From Macrostomum hystrix (lineage: Eukaryota > Platyhelminthes > Macrostomidae), in assembly GCA_950097015.1 (NCBI GenBank), contig CATNEN010000029.1, forward strand, positions 2,300,001-2,364,000: a stretch of DNA of 64,000 nucleotides, given 5' to 3'. Under the pieces are notes generated by a model, which saw only the letters and a program-made list of their open reading frames with translations, made no database searches and was not told the origin of the DNA. Both the position numbers and the translations under genes were made by a program. Shown here one piece after another: positions 11,934 through 23,400 of this stretch (positions are counted from its first letter, which is position 1; every line of letters starts with the position of its first letter).

Positions 11934-12412
11934 GGGATTTCAGCCAATTCTGTGGGGTTTCAGCTAATTCTGTGGCATTTCAGCTAATTCTGTGGCATTT
12001 CAGCTAATTCTGTGGCATTTCAGCTAATTCTGTGGGATTTCAGCTAATTCAGTGGGATTTCAGCTAATTCTGTGGGATTTCAGCTAATTCAGTGGGATTT
12101 CAGCTAATTCAGTGGGATTTCAGCTAATTCAGTGGGATTTCAGCTAATTCTGTGGGATTTCAGCTAATTCAGTGGCATTTCAGCTAATTCAGTGGGATTT
12201 CAGCTAATTCAGTGGGATTTCAGCTAATTCTGTGGGATTTCAGCTAATTCAGTGGCATTTCAGCTAATTCTGTGGGATTTCAGCTAATTCAGTGCGATTT
12301 CAGCTAATTCAGTGGCATTTCAGCTAATTCAGTGGGATTTCAGCTAATTCAGTGGCATTTCAGCTAATTCAGTGGCATTTCAGCTAATTCAGTGTGATTT
12401 CAGCTAATTCAG
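11934..12412. repeat. Minisatellite A, 20-bp unit (about 24 copies)
   Basis: Copies of GGGATTTCAGCTAATTCAGT with GGCATTT and TCTGT variants, in exact 20-bp register. First of three adjacent but unrelated arrays that share this period. Confidence 0.95.
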
Positions 12413-12750
12413 CTAGAGATGAGGCTCAACGTCTTCAGATTAGCAGATGCCAAATCTGGCAGACAGATTAATAATATTTTTCAGCCCTTTACACAGAACT
12501 GAACCCGCTAGATAATAGAGGCTGCAGAATCGCACATTTTTCTCCAAACGAGACTTGGACGGGTAGGTGGACAGACTGAGAGCTGTGTGCAGCCTGAATT
12601 TCGGTATGAAATTTCACTCATAGTTATGCCTGCAATGACTACCGGTGCAGCGCCAACTAACTAATCGATTTGCCATTATTTACATTATCGAAGAACAGGA
12701 CTAGAAATTTATTAAGAGGAAGCTAAGAAGAAAGGTATACGGCTAATGTC
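12413..12750. other. Spacer between arrays A and B
   Basis: About 340 bp of unique sequence with nothing recognised. Confidence 0.4.
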
Positions 12751-13860
12751 CTACTGACATTCCAGCGATCCTGCTGACATCCCAGCGATCCTGCTGACAT
12801 CCCAGCGATCCTACTGACATCCCAGCGATCCTACTGACATCCCAGCGATCCTACTGACATCCCAGCGATCCTACTGACATCCCAGCGATCCTACTGACAT
12901 CCCAGCGATCCTACTGACATCCCAGCGATCCTACTGACATCCCAGCGATCCTACTGACATCCCAGCGATCCTGCTGACATCCCAGCGATCCTACTGACAT
13001 CCCAGCGATCCTACTGACATCCCAGCGATCCTACTGACATCCCAGCGATCCTACTGACATCCCAGCGATCCTACTGACATCCCAGCGATCCTGCGGACAT
13101 CCCAGCGATCCTACTGACATCCCAGCGATCCTACTGACATCCCAGCGATCCTACTGACATCCCAGCGATCCTACTGACATCCCAGCGATCCTACTGACAT
13201 CCCAGCGATCCTACTGACATCCCAGCGATCCTGCTGACTTCCCAGCGATCCTACTGACATCCCAGCGATCCTACTGACACCCCAGCGATCCTACTGACAT
13301 CCCAGCGATCCTACTGACATCCCAGCGATCCTACTGACATCCCAGCGATCCTACTGACATCCCAGCGATCCTACTGACATCCCAGCGATCCTGCGGACAT
13401 CCCAGCGATCCTACTGACATCCCAGCGATCCTACTGACATCCCAGCGATCCTACTGACATCCCAGCGATCCTACTGACATCCCAGCGATCCTACTGACAT
13501 CCCAGCGATCCTACTGACATCCCAGCGATCCTGCGGACATCCCAGCGATCCTACTGACATCCCAGCGATCCTACTGACATCCCAGCGATCCTACTGACAT
13601 CCCAGCGATCCTACTGACATCCCAGCGATCCTACTGACATCCCAGCGATCCTACTGACATCCCAGCGATCCTACTGACATCCCAGCGATCCTACTGACAT
13701 CCCAGCGATCCTGCGGACATCCCAGCGATCCTACTGACATCCCAGCGATCCTACTGACATCCCAGCGATCCTACTGACATCCCAGCGATCCTACTGACAT
13801 CCCAGCGATCCTACTGACATCCCAGCGATCCTGCTGACTTCCCAGCGATCCTTCTGACAT
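12751..13860. repeat. Minisatellite B, 20-bp unit (about 55 copies)
   Basis: Exact 20-bp register of CTACTGACATCCCAGCGATC. Rare variants mark internal duplication: CTGCGGACAT at 13091, 13391, 13531 and 13711, and CTGCTGACTT at 13231 and 13831, which are 600 bp apart. Confidence 0.95.
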
Positions 13861-14385
13861 TTGTGAGATGTTTTTGCGATTTCAATGGGAACACAGAATA
13901 AGGCAGGAAGGTTCTGGGTAAGAAAACGCATTGAATCCTGGGTTCAATTCTCCCCTCGTCGATACTGTAGCACACTTGAGAACCCTGAAGAATTTCGGAA
14001 ACACGTTGACGTTTCTTTAACAAATGAGCAAGTGGCACTGCAGTTATTGTTGGCTAAAAGCGGTTCCCTGTCCCGGATTTGAAGTTTTGACAGCCAAACA
14101 GGGGGGGTTGGTTCTGCAAACCTTGTAAAATATGCCAACGAATGAATGAATTCAGTGCAGTTATAACTGCTAGTCCATCTAAAATTTTAAACCATTGTCT
14201 ATCTTTGAAGTACATTACATATACTTTGAAGGCGTCGCATTGTGTGCATATTTAGGATGATTGAGGACTGAAAATACAGCCAAACAGAAAGGAGCCCTTG
14301 CCTCATCAAAACAGGCGCGAAATATTCAAGTATAAATGAAGTAAAAGCTTACCACCTTGACTTTGAAGCCAAATATGCTTGCTAA
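13861..14385. other. Spacer between arrays B and C
   Basis: Unique sequence of about 520 bp. Small overlapping frames at 13885-14138 show no domain. Confidence 0.4.
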
Positions 14386-15036
14386 CTCACCTCAGACCAC
14401 GCCATCTCACCTGACACCACACTATCTCACCTGACACCACACTATCTCATCTGACACCACACTATCTCACCTGACACCACACTATCTCACCTGACACCAC
14501 ACTATCTCACCTGACACCACACTATCTCACCTGACACCACACTATCTCACCTGACACCACACTATCTCACCTGACACCACAATATCTCACCTGAGAACAC
14601 ACTATCTCACCTGAGAACACACCATCTCACCTGAGACCACAATATCTCACCTAAGAACACACTATCTCACCTGAGAACCCACTATCTCACCTGAGAACAC
14701 ACCATCTCACCTGACACCACACTAACTCACCTGAGAACACACTATCTCACCTGAGAACACACTATCTCACCTGAGACCACACTATCTCACCTGAGAACAC
14801 AGTATCTCACCTGAGACCACACTATCTCACCTGAGAACACACTATCTCACCTGAGACCACACTATCTCACCTGAGAACACAGTATCTCACCTGAGACCAC
14901 ACTATCTCACCTGAGAACACACTATCTCACCTGAGAACACACTATCTCACCTGAGACCACACTATCTCACCTGAGAACACACTATCTCACCTGAGAACAC
15001 ACTATCTCACCTGAGACCACAATATCTCACCTGAGG
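14386..15036. repeat. Minisatellite C, 20-bp unit (about 32 copies)
   Basis: Unit CTCACCTGAGAACACACTAT. The first third uses CTGACACCAC and the later part CTGAGAACAC or CTGAGACCAC, a clear block structure. On the minus strand each later unit reads CTCAGGTGAGAT, which matches a 5' splice-site consensus. Confidence 0.95.
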
Positions 15037-16762
15037 CTATCCCACCCTATTATCGTCTAAGTCTATCTTATCCCATTTGAGAGACGGCATATTTCCCAAG
15101 ACATTAGCGAATAATAAGCTCTAAGCGGAGAACTCCAAGTGGAATCCCTATTCCGATATCTCAAACGAACCGAGCAAAACGCCGAGACCGCTGGCAGTAT
15201 TTTTTCAGCGTCATCAAATTGGATTTGAGCTGTGGAAACTAAGCAAGCGGAAGGAAGACGAGCGACCAGACATGCGGTGGAGTCGAACAAGATAATAACC
15301 CCTTTCATCTGGCAGGCAAATCGAGGTCCAAGCTCGATGGATATCAAAGAATTCGCCGACTTCATACTAATTTGTCAAGAACTAGCTCTAAATGGAAAGC
15401 GAAAAGCTGATTATGCCTTAGGGAGGCTAAGCCCAAAGCCCTCTCTAAAAGCGAATTCGAACTGACGACCTAAAAGGAGGTTATTTGACAGATTCGTTCA
15501 AATCAACTTTGTGTGAAAAGCTTTCATGAAAGCGTAGCTCGCCTCGAGACCATTAAACGCAGCCTCGGACATTCTAACCATAGACTATGATGAATTAAAC
15601 GGCGTTTATCATATATGAAATTCGATTGCTTATTTTCGGGGCATCCCATCTGATTGATAGACATATAGGTTAAGACCATTTGATTCCGACCATAGACAAA
15701 AAAATAAATTTCTCACGAAGATACAGTCACGAAGCAGCCAGTCAGTCAGTGGTGGCAAAACGTAAAAGCCGAATTCAAAGTTCACTTTAATGTTCCATAT
15801 AATGCTCCTTATTTCGAGGATATTATATGATATAATATCCTAGTTTTTGTCAAATAATCTCATCAAAAATTACCATAGACAACACATTCCCGGCTCAGAA
15901 TAGTACAATTTTTAACGATTAAATAAGCAATCGTATTTTATGTAACGGTGAAACTGAGAATTCGCTGCTCTGATTTCGTGAATTTTCTACGAGTACATTG
16001 CTTTTTGTCTATGGCCAAATCATATTTTCAATTGAGTGTTTTTTCCCACAAAATCACAAAACATAAACATCGTCAAGATATTCAACGGCTCTCGTCGGGG
16101 TACCTGTTAGCAAAAGCCACCAATTTTTATGCTAATAAAATTGCATCACGTGACCATATCGGCTATCTACTGAGCAATGTTAGTTGTCATTGTCACCAGG
16201 GCAAAGTAGGCAGTGGGAAATACCCGTCTTGCTCGATCACACAAATTGTTTCCTTCGGGCTGAGTTTGCCAGCTGTCACTCACATTGTGGGCAGAATTTA
16301 ATTGATTATAGCATAGAAAAGTCTAGAACTAGAAGAGTTTAGGGTGCATACGCACGGATTTTGAACGATTCACAAACAGCGATAGCCATTCTATTCATCC
16401 AGTCTTTTTAATGGCAATATTGAAACCCTCAGAAGCTTAATCCCTTAGTGACTAAAATCAGAACCCTGCTGATCTACAAATCCTTCCTCTGTAGATTTCA
16501 AAGGAACTAGGGACCGCACTGGCCGAAATTAAAAGCCTCATTTGACTTTCAGTTCTCTTGTGCAAGAAACTACTGAGTGTTTAATCTTAATCCTCGTCCT
16601 CTCTAAAAATATCTGACGCAGGCGAAAACTGTAAATAGTATTTACGGTGCTTCTGTATCGACAGGATTAATTCCACACTTGATAAACTCATAGACCTTAA
16701 TTTAAACTTTATTTTCAGAATACTCAATCTTGGGATTCTTTTTCTACTCTTTGGTAGCCCAA
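15037..16762. other. Intergenic, no supported gene
   Basis: 1.7 kb of AT-rich sequence. A perfect 25-bp palindrome, two 12-bp arms around one base, lies at 15817-15841. Frames at 15063-15365 (-), 15232-15465 (+) and 15948-16301 (+) have no recognisable domain and the first two overlap on opposite strands. Confidence 0.4.
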
Positions 16763-16884
16763 ATAGGTACCAGCATTAACTGGAGAAGAAATTGAGTAGT
16801 TTTAGACTTTCCAGTCCATGGACTGAACAGTTGTTACACAGCCTTGGGAAAAACTTTACTGGCTGCACACCTGGCTTAACTAGA
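16763..16884 (+). mobile_element. SINE fragment
   Basis: Carries GGTACCAGCATTAACTGG, CCAGTCCATGGACTGAACAG, ACACAGCCTT and a final GGCTGCACACCTGGCTTAAC, in the order seen in the body of the copy at 63705. An internal stretch of the body is shortened and the tRNA head is missing. Confidence 0.65.
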
Positions 16885-17426
16885 TTTTCTGTCACTCCGG
16901 GTGCTTTTGAAAGAGCAATGAGGGCATTACAGCATGAGGAAATTGAGTCGACAGCAGGAAATTGGACAGCGACAGAAAGCAACAGTAGCTAATAAGTCGC
17001 ACTTTTTCACATCACAAGGTCAGCGGGTGTCGAACCCGGGACTTCACCGGCCAGAAGTGGAGCCAATAGAGGAAATCAGTAAATTAAAAAGAAGCTCAAT
17101 CTGAGGTAGTTGTTGCCTAATTAAAACAGACGCACCAGGCAGACAAAAATATGCTAAGCTGCCACAGTGAAGGCTGGTGGCTATAAACAACCACCTGAAG
17201 AAAGTGTAGGTGTATTTGAGGATGTAGCTGAAAAACAGCTGGGCAATAGTAGGGAAAGTAAAAAAGAAGTAGAACAAATTGCCTAGGAAGCATTTTAGCT
17301 TCGGTGCAAATGCACTTCAAAAGTGAATATTATAAAACAAGTAAACAACGGGAGAAAAACTGGAAAACAAATATAATAAGTAAATATATAAAGCATGTTA
17401 ATCAATTAGTGAATTTCGATATCTCA
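16885..17426. other. 3' flank of the Gln-rich gene
   Basis: Includes a minus-strand tRNA B-box-like string (GGGTTCGACACCC, near 17027-17039) that is probably a SINE relic. Minus-strand frames at 17044-17320 are open but unrecognised. Confidence 0.35.
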
Positions 17427-20400
17427 CTACCGGCCCACCACCTGTTCGAAGCTGATGTCAAATAGGGACGGCGATTCTCCATCGAATGCAAAGTTGTTAG
17501 CAGAAGCGACTGGGCCTTGCGCGTTTAAGCGTCGATCCTCATCGTCGGGCTCGTCCAGCAGCTGGGCAATGGTAGCAGAAGAAGGTTTTGTTCAAGAAGT
17601 GTTTTCCATGTTTTTCCATCATTCTAAACACTATCTAGGGATTTTGGGATTATATGCATGCAATTAATGCAATCGAGCTGAGAATGCATATTTTTTAGTA
17701 GTCAGACAGAACCGACACAAGAATAATATGAGAGCGGGGCAGAAATTTAGAAGAGAAAAGTAGAAAAGTATGCAATACGGCTTCATCTCTCTCGCCAGCG
17801 AAGCGAAAAGAACAAGTTTTAAGAATAAGAAGTAGCGGATGAAGGCGACCAGCTGCCTGACTGGGCAGGCGGTGGGGCTGTGTGAGAGAAATAAATTGAA
17901 GAGCCGAGGCCAAAACAGGGGCTAAGGCCGCGAGCGAGGAACAGGGCACTTTTCTTTATTCCATCCTTCTTGTGTCTTGAGAGCAGAGGGAGCCAAGGCT
18001 GTTTGCAAAGCGTTTGAAAACTAAAGAGGGCCAATATGTAGTAAAGTCTATTTGGATGGCATCTAAAGCGACGAATTGGCTATTGAAATCTGTTGCAAAT
18101 CTGGCTACCCACTATACAGCCAAGCCGTCTAGAGCCTAGACGACTATTAGCGGGAAAAATGCAATGCAGTTAGATGATGAATCACTATAACAGATGATGA
18201 AGAAGAAGCGAGAATGACAAATTAAACGCAGCCAGGAGGGAGAGAAAGAGATAGAGGCAGTGCGCACGATAAAGCGTCACACAAAGTATAGGGTAAAGCA
18301 ATATAAATATTTTAAGCATAGAAAATTAGTCTTATCAAAGAAGCTAGCTAATCAATCTGGGAATGGCGGGAACTAGATAAAAAAAGCGGAGATTGTTTCG
18401 AAACCCATCAAGACAAACTCCTCTTTGAAGCTAAAGTCGAAGCTGTCTTTCTATCTATCTCTCTGTCGCCCCCTTCTCTGTGAGTTCTCAATCATACTCA
18501 CAGTCTACGCCTCTTTTCGATACATATCGGCTAGGACGGGTGCAAGGTGCAACTATATTTATTTTTAGCGACTAAAAATAATCGGTAAAGAACATGCCTA
18601 GCAGATGAGACTAGAGTTGCTCTCTAGATAGTTAGTTAGGTGCACATTACTTCGCCTTGAAGTTGTACAGGAACATGCAGTAAAAATATCCCTTAATCTT
18701 CATAAATAAGTAAATTGCTAAGACTGGCCAAACGCTACGAGGGAATGAAATGCTTGCTCATTCCGGATCTACATAATTATATTGGCTGGCCTGAACGCGG
18801 AACACGCTGAATCGAATAATGTTTAGCACTTGTTATAAGCTGCGCTTCACTGAGCTGGCATTCAATTCACTACACCAGCTCACACAATGGAAACAGCTGA
18901 TTGAGTCACTGAGCCGGCATTCACTACACCAGCTCACACAATGGAAACAGCTGATTGAGTCACAGAGCCGGCATTCACTACACCAGCTCACACAATGGAA
19001 ACAGCTGATTGAGTCACTGAGCCGGCATTCACTACACCAGCTCACACAATGGAAACAGCTGATTGAGTCACTGAGCCGGCATTCACTACACCAGCTCACA
19101 CAATGGAAACAGCTGATTGAGTCACTGAGCTGGCATTCACTACACCAGCTCACACAATGGAAACAGCTGATTGAGTCACTGAGCCGGCATTCACTACACC
19201 AGCTCACACAATGGAAACAGCTGATTGAGTCACTGAGCCGGCATTCACTACACCAGCTCACACAATGGAAACAGCTGATCGAGTCACTGAGCCGGCATTC
19301 ACTACACCAGCTCACACAATGGAAACAGCTGATCGAGTCACTGAGCCGGCATTCACTACACCAGCTCACACAATGGAAACAGCTGATTGAGTCACTGAGC
19401 CGGCATTCACTACACCAGCTCACACAATGGAAACAGCTGATCGAGTCACAGAGCTGGCATTCAATTCACTACACCAGCTCACACAATGGAAACAGCTGAT
19501 CGAGTCACAGAGCTGGCATTCACTACACCAGCTCACACAATGGAAACAGCTGATCGAGTCACAGAGCTGGCATTCAATTCACTACACCAGCTCACACAAT
19601 GGAAACAGCTGATCGAGTCACAGAGCTGGCATTCAATTCACTACACCAGCTCACACAATGGAAACAGCTGATCGAGTCACAGAGCTGGCATTAAATTCAC
19701 TACACCAGCACACACAATGGAAACAGCTGATTGAGTCACAGAGCTGGCATTCAATTCACTACACCAGCTCACACAATGGAAACAGCTGATCGAGTCACAG
19801 AGCTGGCATTCAATTCACTACACCAGCTCACACAATGGAAACAGCTGATTGAGTCACTGAGCTGGCATTCAGTTCACTACACCAGCTCACACAATGGAAA
19901 CAGCTGATCGAGTCACAGAGCTGGCATTCAATTCACTACACCAGCTCACACAATGGAAACAGCTGATTGAGTCACTGAGCTGGCATTCAGTTCACTACAC
20001 CAGCTCACACAATGGAAACAGCTGATCGAGTCACAGAGCTGGCATTCAATTCACTACACCAGCTCACACAATGGAAACAGCTGATCGAGTCACAGAGCTG
20101 GCATTCAATTCACTACACCAGCTCACACAATGGAAACAGCTGATCGAGTCACAGAGCTGGCATTCAATTCACTACACCAGCTCACACAATGGAAACAGCT
20201 GATCGAGTCACAGAGCTGGCATTAAATTCACTACACCAGCACACACAATGGAAACAGCTGATCGAGTCACAGAGCTGGCATTCAATTCACTACACCAGCT
20301 CACACAATGGAAACAGCTGATCGAGTCACAGAGCTGGCATTCAATTCACTACACCAGCTCACACAATGGAAACAGCTGATCGAGTCACAGAGCTGGCATT

Positions 20401-23400
20401 CAATTCACTACACCAGCTCACACAATGGAAACAGCTGATCGAGTCACAGAGCTGGCATTCAATTCACTACACCAGCTCACGCAATGGAAACAGCTGATCG
20501 AGTCACAGAGCTGGCATTCAATTCACTACACCAGCACACACAATGGAAACAGCTGATCGAGTCACTAAGCCGGCATTCACTACACCAGCTCACACAATGG
20601 AAACAGCTGATCGAGTCACAGAGCTGGCATTCAATTCACTACACCAGCTCACACAATGTAAACAGCTGATCGAGTCACAGAGCTGGCATTCAATTCACTA
20701 CACCAGCTCACACAATGGAAACAGCTGATTGAGTCACTGAGCTGGCATTCAGTTCACTACACCAGCTCACACAATGGAAACAGCTGATTGAGTCACTGAG
20801 CCGGCATTCACTACACCAGCTCACACAATGGAAACAGCTGATTGAGTCACTGAGCCGGCATTCACTACACCAGCACACAATGGAAACAGCTGATCGAGTC
20901 ACTGAGCCGGCATTCACTACACCAGCTCACACAATGGAAACAGCTGATTGAGTCACTGAGCCGGCATTCACTACACCAGCTCACACAATGGAAACAGCTG
21001 ATTGAGTCACAGAGCCGGCATTCACTACACCAGCTCACACAATGGAAACAGCTGATTGAGTCACAGAGCCGGCATTCACTACACCAGCTCACACAATGGA
21101 AACAGCTGATTGAGTCACTGAGCCGGCATTCACTACACCAGCTCACACAATGGAAACAGCTGATTGAGTCACTGAGCCGGCATTCACTACACCAGCTCAC
21201 ACAATGGAAACAGCTGATTGAGTCACTGAGCCGGCATTCACTACACCAGCTTACATAATGAAAACAGCTGATTGAGTCACTGAGCCGGCATTCACTACAC
21301 CAGCTCACACAATGAAAACAGCTGATTGAGTCACTGAGCTGGCATTCAATTCACTACACCAGCTCACACAATGAAAACAGCTGATTGAGTCACTGAGCTG
21401 GCATTCAATTCACTACACCAGCACACACAATGGAAACAGCTGATTGAGTCACTGAGCCGGCATTCACTACACCAGCTCACACAATGAAAACAGCTGATTG
21501 AGTCACTGAGCCGGCATTCACTACACCAGCTCACACAATGAAAACAGCTGATTGAGTCACTGAGCTGGCATTCAATTCACTACACCAGCTCACACAATGG
21601 AAACAGCTGATTGAGTCACTGAGCCGGCATTCACTACACCAGCACACACAATGGAAACAGCTGATCGAGTCATTGAGCCGGCATTCAATTCACTACACCA
21701 GCTCACACAATGGAAACAGCTGATTGAGTCACTGAGCTGTCTTTGTACTTAATAATTGACTAGTTTGTTTGAAATTTGTTTGAAATTGCAACTGAATGAT
21801 ATGCTGGTAAGTGTATACTAGCATAATTTCTTGATCATTTTTATGACTTCCTTATGTCTGCCAGAAATAGAGAAAGGGAAATGAAAAAAAGTGAAATTAT
21901 GGTGTGAATTTTCAGTTATATACTTTGACGTTAATGGGATACTTGAAGTACACAAATTATTTCAAGAATTTGGTTATTATTGGATATTGAAATCTCGATG
22001 CTCACAAATTAACTAAGACAAGATTAAACTACAGTAGAGAATTAAGTGACTTAAGAAGGAAGAAGTGCTGGCTAGTAAAGCACTAGCAGCGAAAGACTCA
22101 CTTCGGACAGAGCGTCGCGGATAGTCGGCGTTCTGCTTTGGCGACCAACGCGCAAGTTAGATTTGCGCTGCGTGGGTGTCGGCTGCGGCGGCTGCGACTG
22201 CGATAGCCTACTGGCGCCCTGCTGGTCTGCAAAGTGAAATGCGAAAGCTGACATACTTTGTACTTCAATCCAAACCACCAGGGGATGATTAGCAGAGCGG
22301 TCTAACGCGTCTACCTCTCGCACCAAGGTCCCTGAGCTCAATTCCGCGCCGAGGCCACATTGTACTCTAGTTTGGATTATTAACAGTACAAAGGCCACAC
22401 TATTTCCCTCTTGGGTCTTACGATAGCTCCAAAACCGAAAGTAACCGAAACCGAAACTAACTTTCAAAGCCGTCCGATTTCAGCATCGTTGAAATATAGC
22501 TTTTGTCAGGCTATCTCAGCCTATGGGCATTCAAACTCAGCCAGATAGCAGATAGCATGGCATGGTCTTAAAATGCATGTCTATGGTAAAAATGTGCAGC
22601 TTCAGTAAAAAAACCGCAGTGACAAGATGGGCTGGCTGAGTTTGAATGCCCATAGGCTGAGATAGCCTGACAAAAGCTATATTAAGCGATTCTTGTCGAA
22701 GACCCTCGTGACAAGGACAACTAGCATTGCTCTGTGTAAACCTCTGTGGTGAATCCATATGGTTCAGTACTTTAATATATAATTGACAATATAACCAATA
22801 CAATATAGTCAACAATACGAAGTAATAGCCGACATGGTTTCATGATAGAATTGTTGAATGTCTCGACGATGCCGATGTTTTGTGATTCTGGTAGCTGTTT
22901 CATCGAATAGAGCGTAAAAAATCTTAGCTTCCGTGTTATTTCTACAGTTAATACAAAACATCAACTTGTCATTTAGTCGCAAACTAGTCCAGAATCTAGT
23001 CTACACCTTCTGTGCGGTAGTCAGCAATTACCACTAATTACCATTGAGCCAGTATAATTATCAGCCTAATATACCTTTTTACGTTCTTTTTATATATATC
23101 TTTTTATTTGATAAAAACTGCAACCAATTTGGCCACGGCTCAGCCTGACGCAGCCGCAGCAATTTTCCATAGACAGCCGCCGCTAGCAGCAACCAATTTG
23201 GTAAATCAGTTAATAATTGATTACACCTGCCCCAATTTGGTCAGATGTGCAGTCGACAGCACAGCCGCAGCTAGTTCAGTCCATGGACTGGGGAGACGCC
23301 ACACCCACCTTCAATTATCCCAGCTAATGCTGGTACGCATTTAACAGCTGGGTGAACTGAAGCAATGCAGAGTTAGGTTTCTTGCTTAAGGACAAAAATT

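Noticed and set aside
9984..15036. CRISPR-like arrays
   Set aside because: Units are contiguous without unique spacers, there are no cas genes, and the genes are eukaryotic.
15948..16301. 117-codon plus-strand frame
   Set aside because: No recognisable domain, AT-rich composition unlike exons of the window, no supporting splice or promoter signals.
18819..21308. Long open frames of 147-226 codons on both strands across the 54-bp array
   Set aside because: The unit length is divisible by three and frames stay open on both strands; peptides are exact unit repeats with no start context or splice sites.
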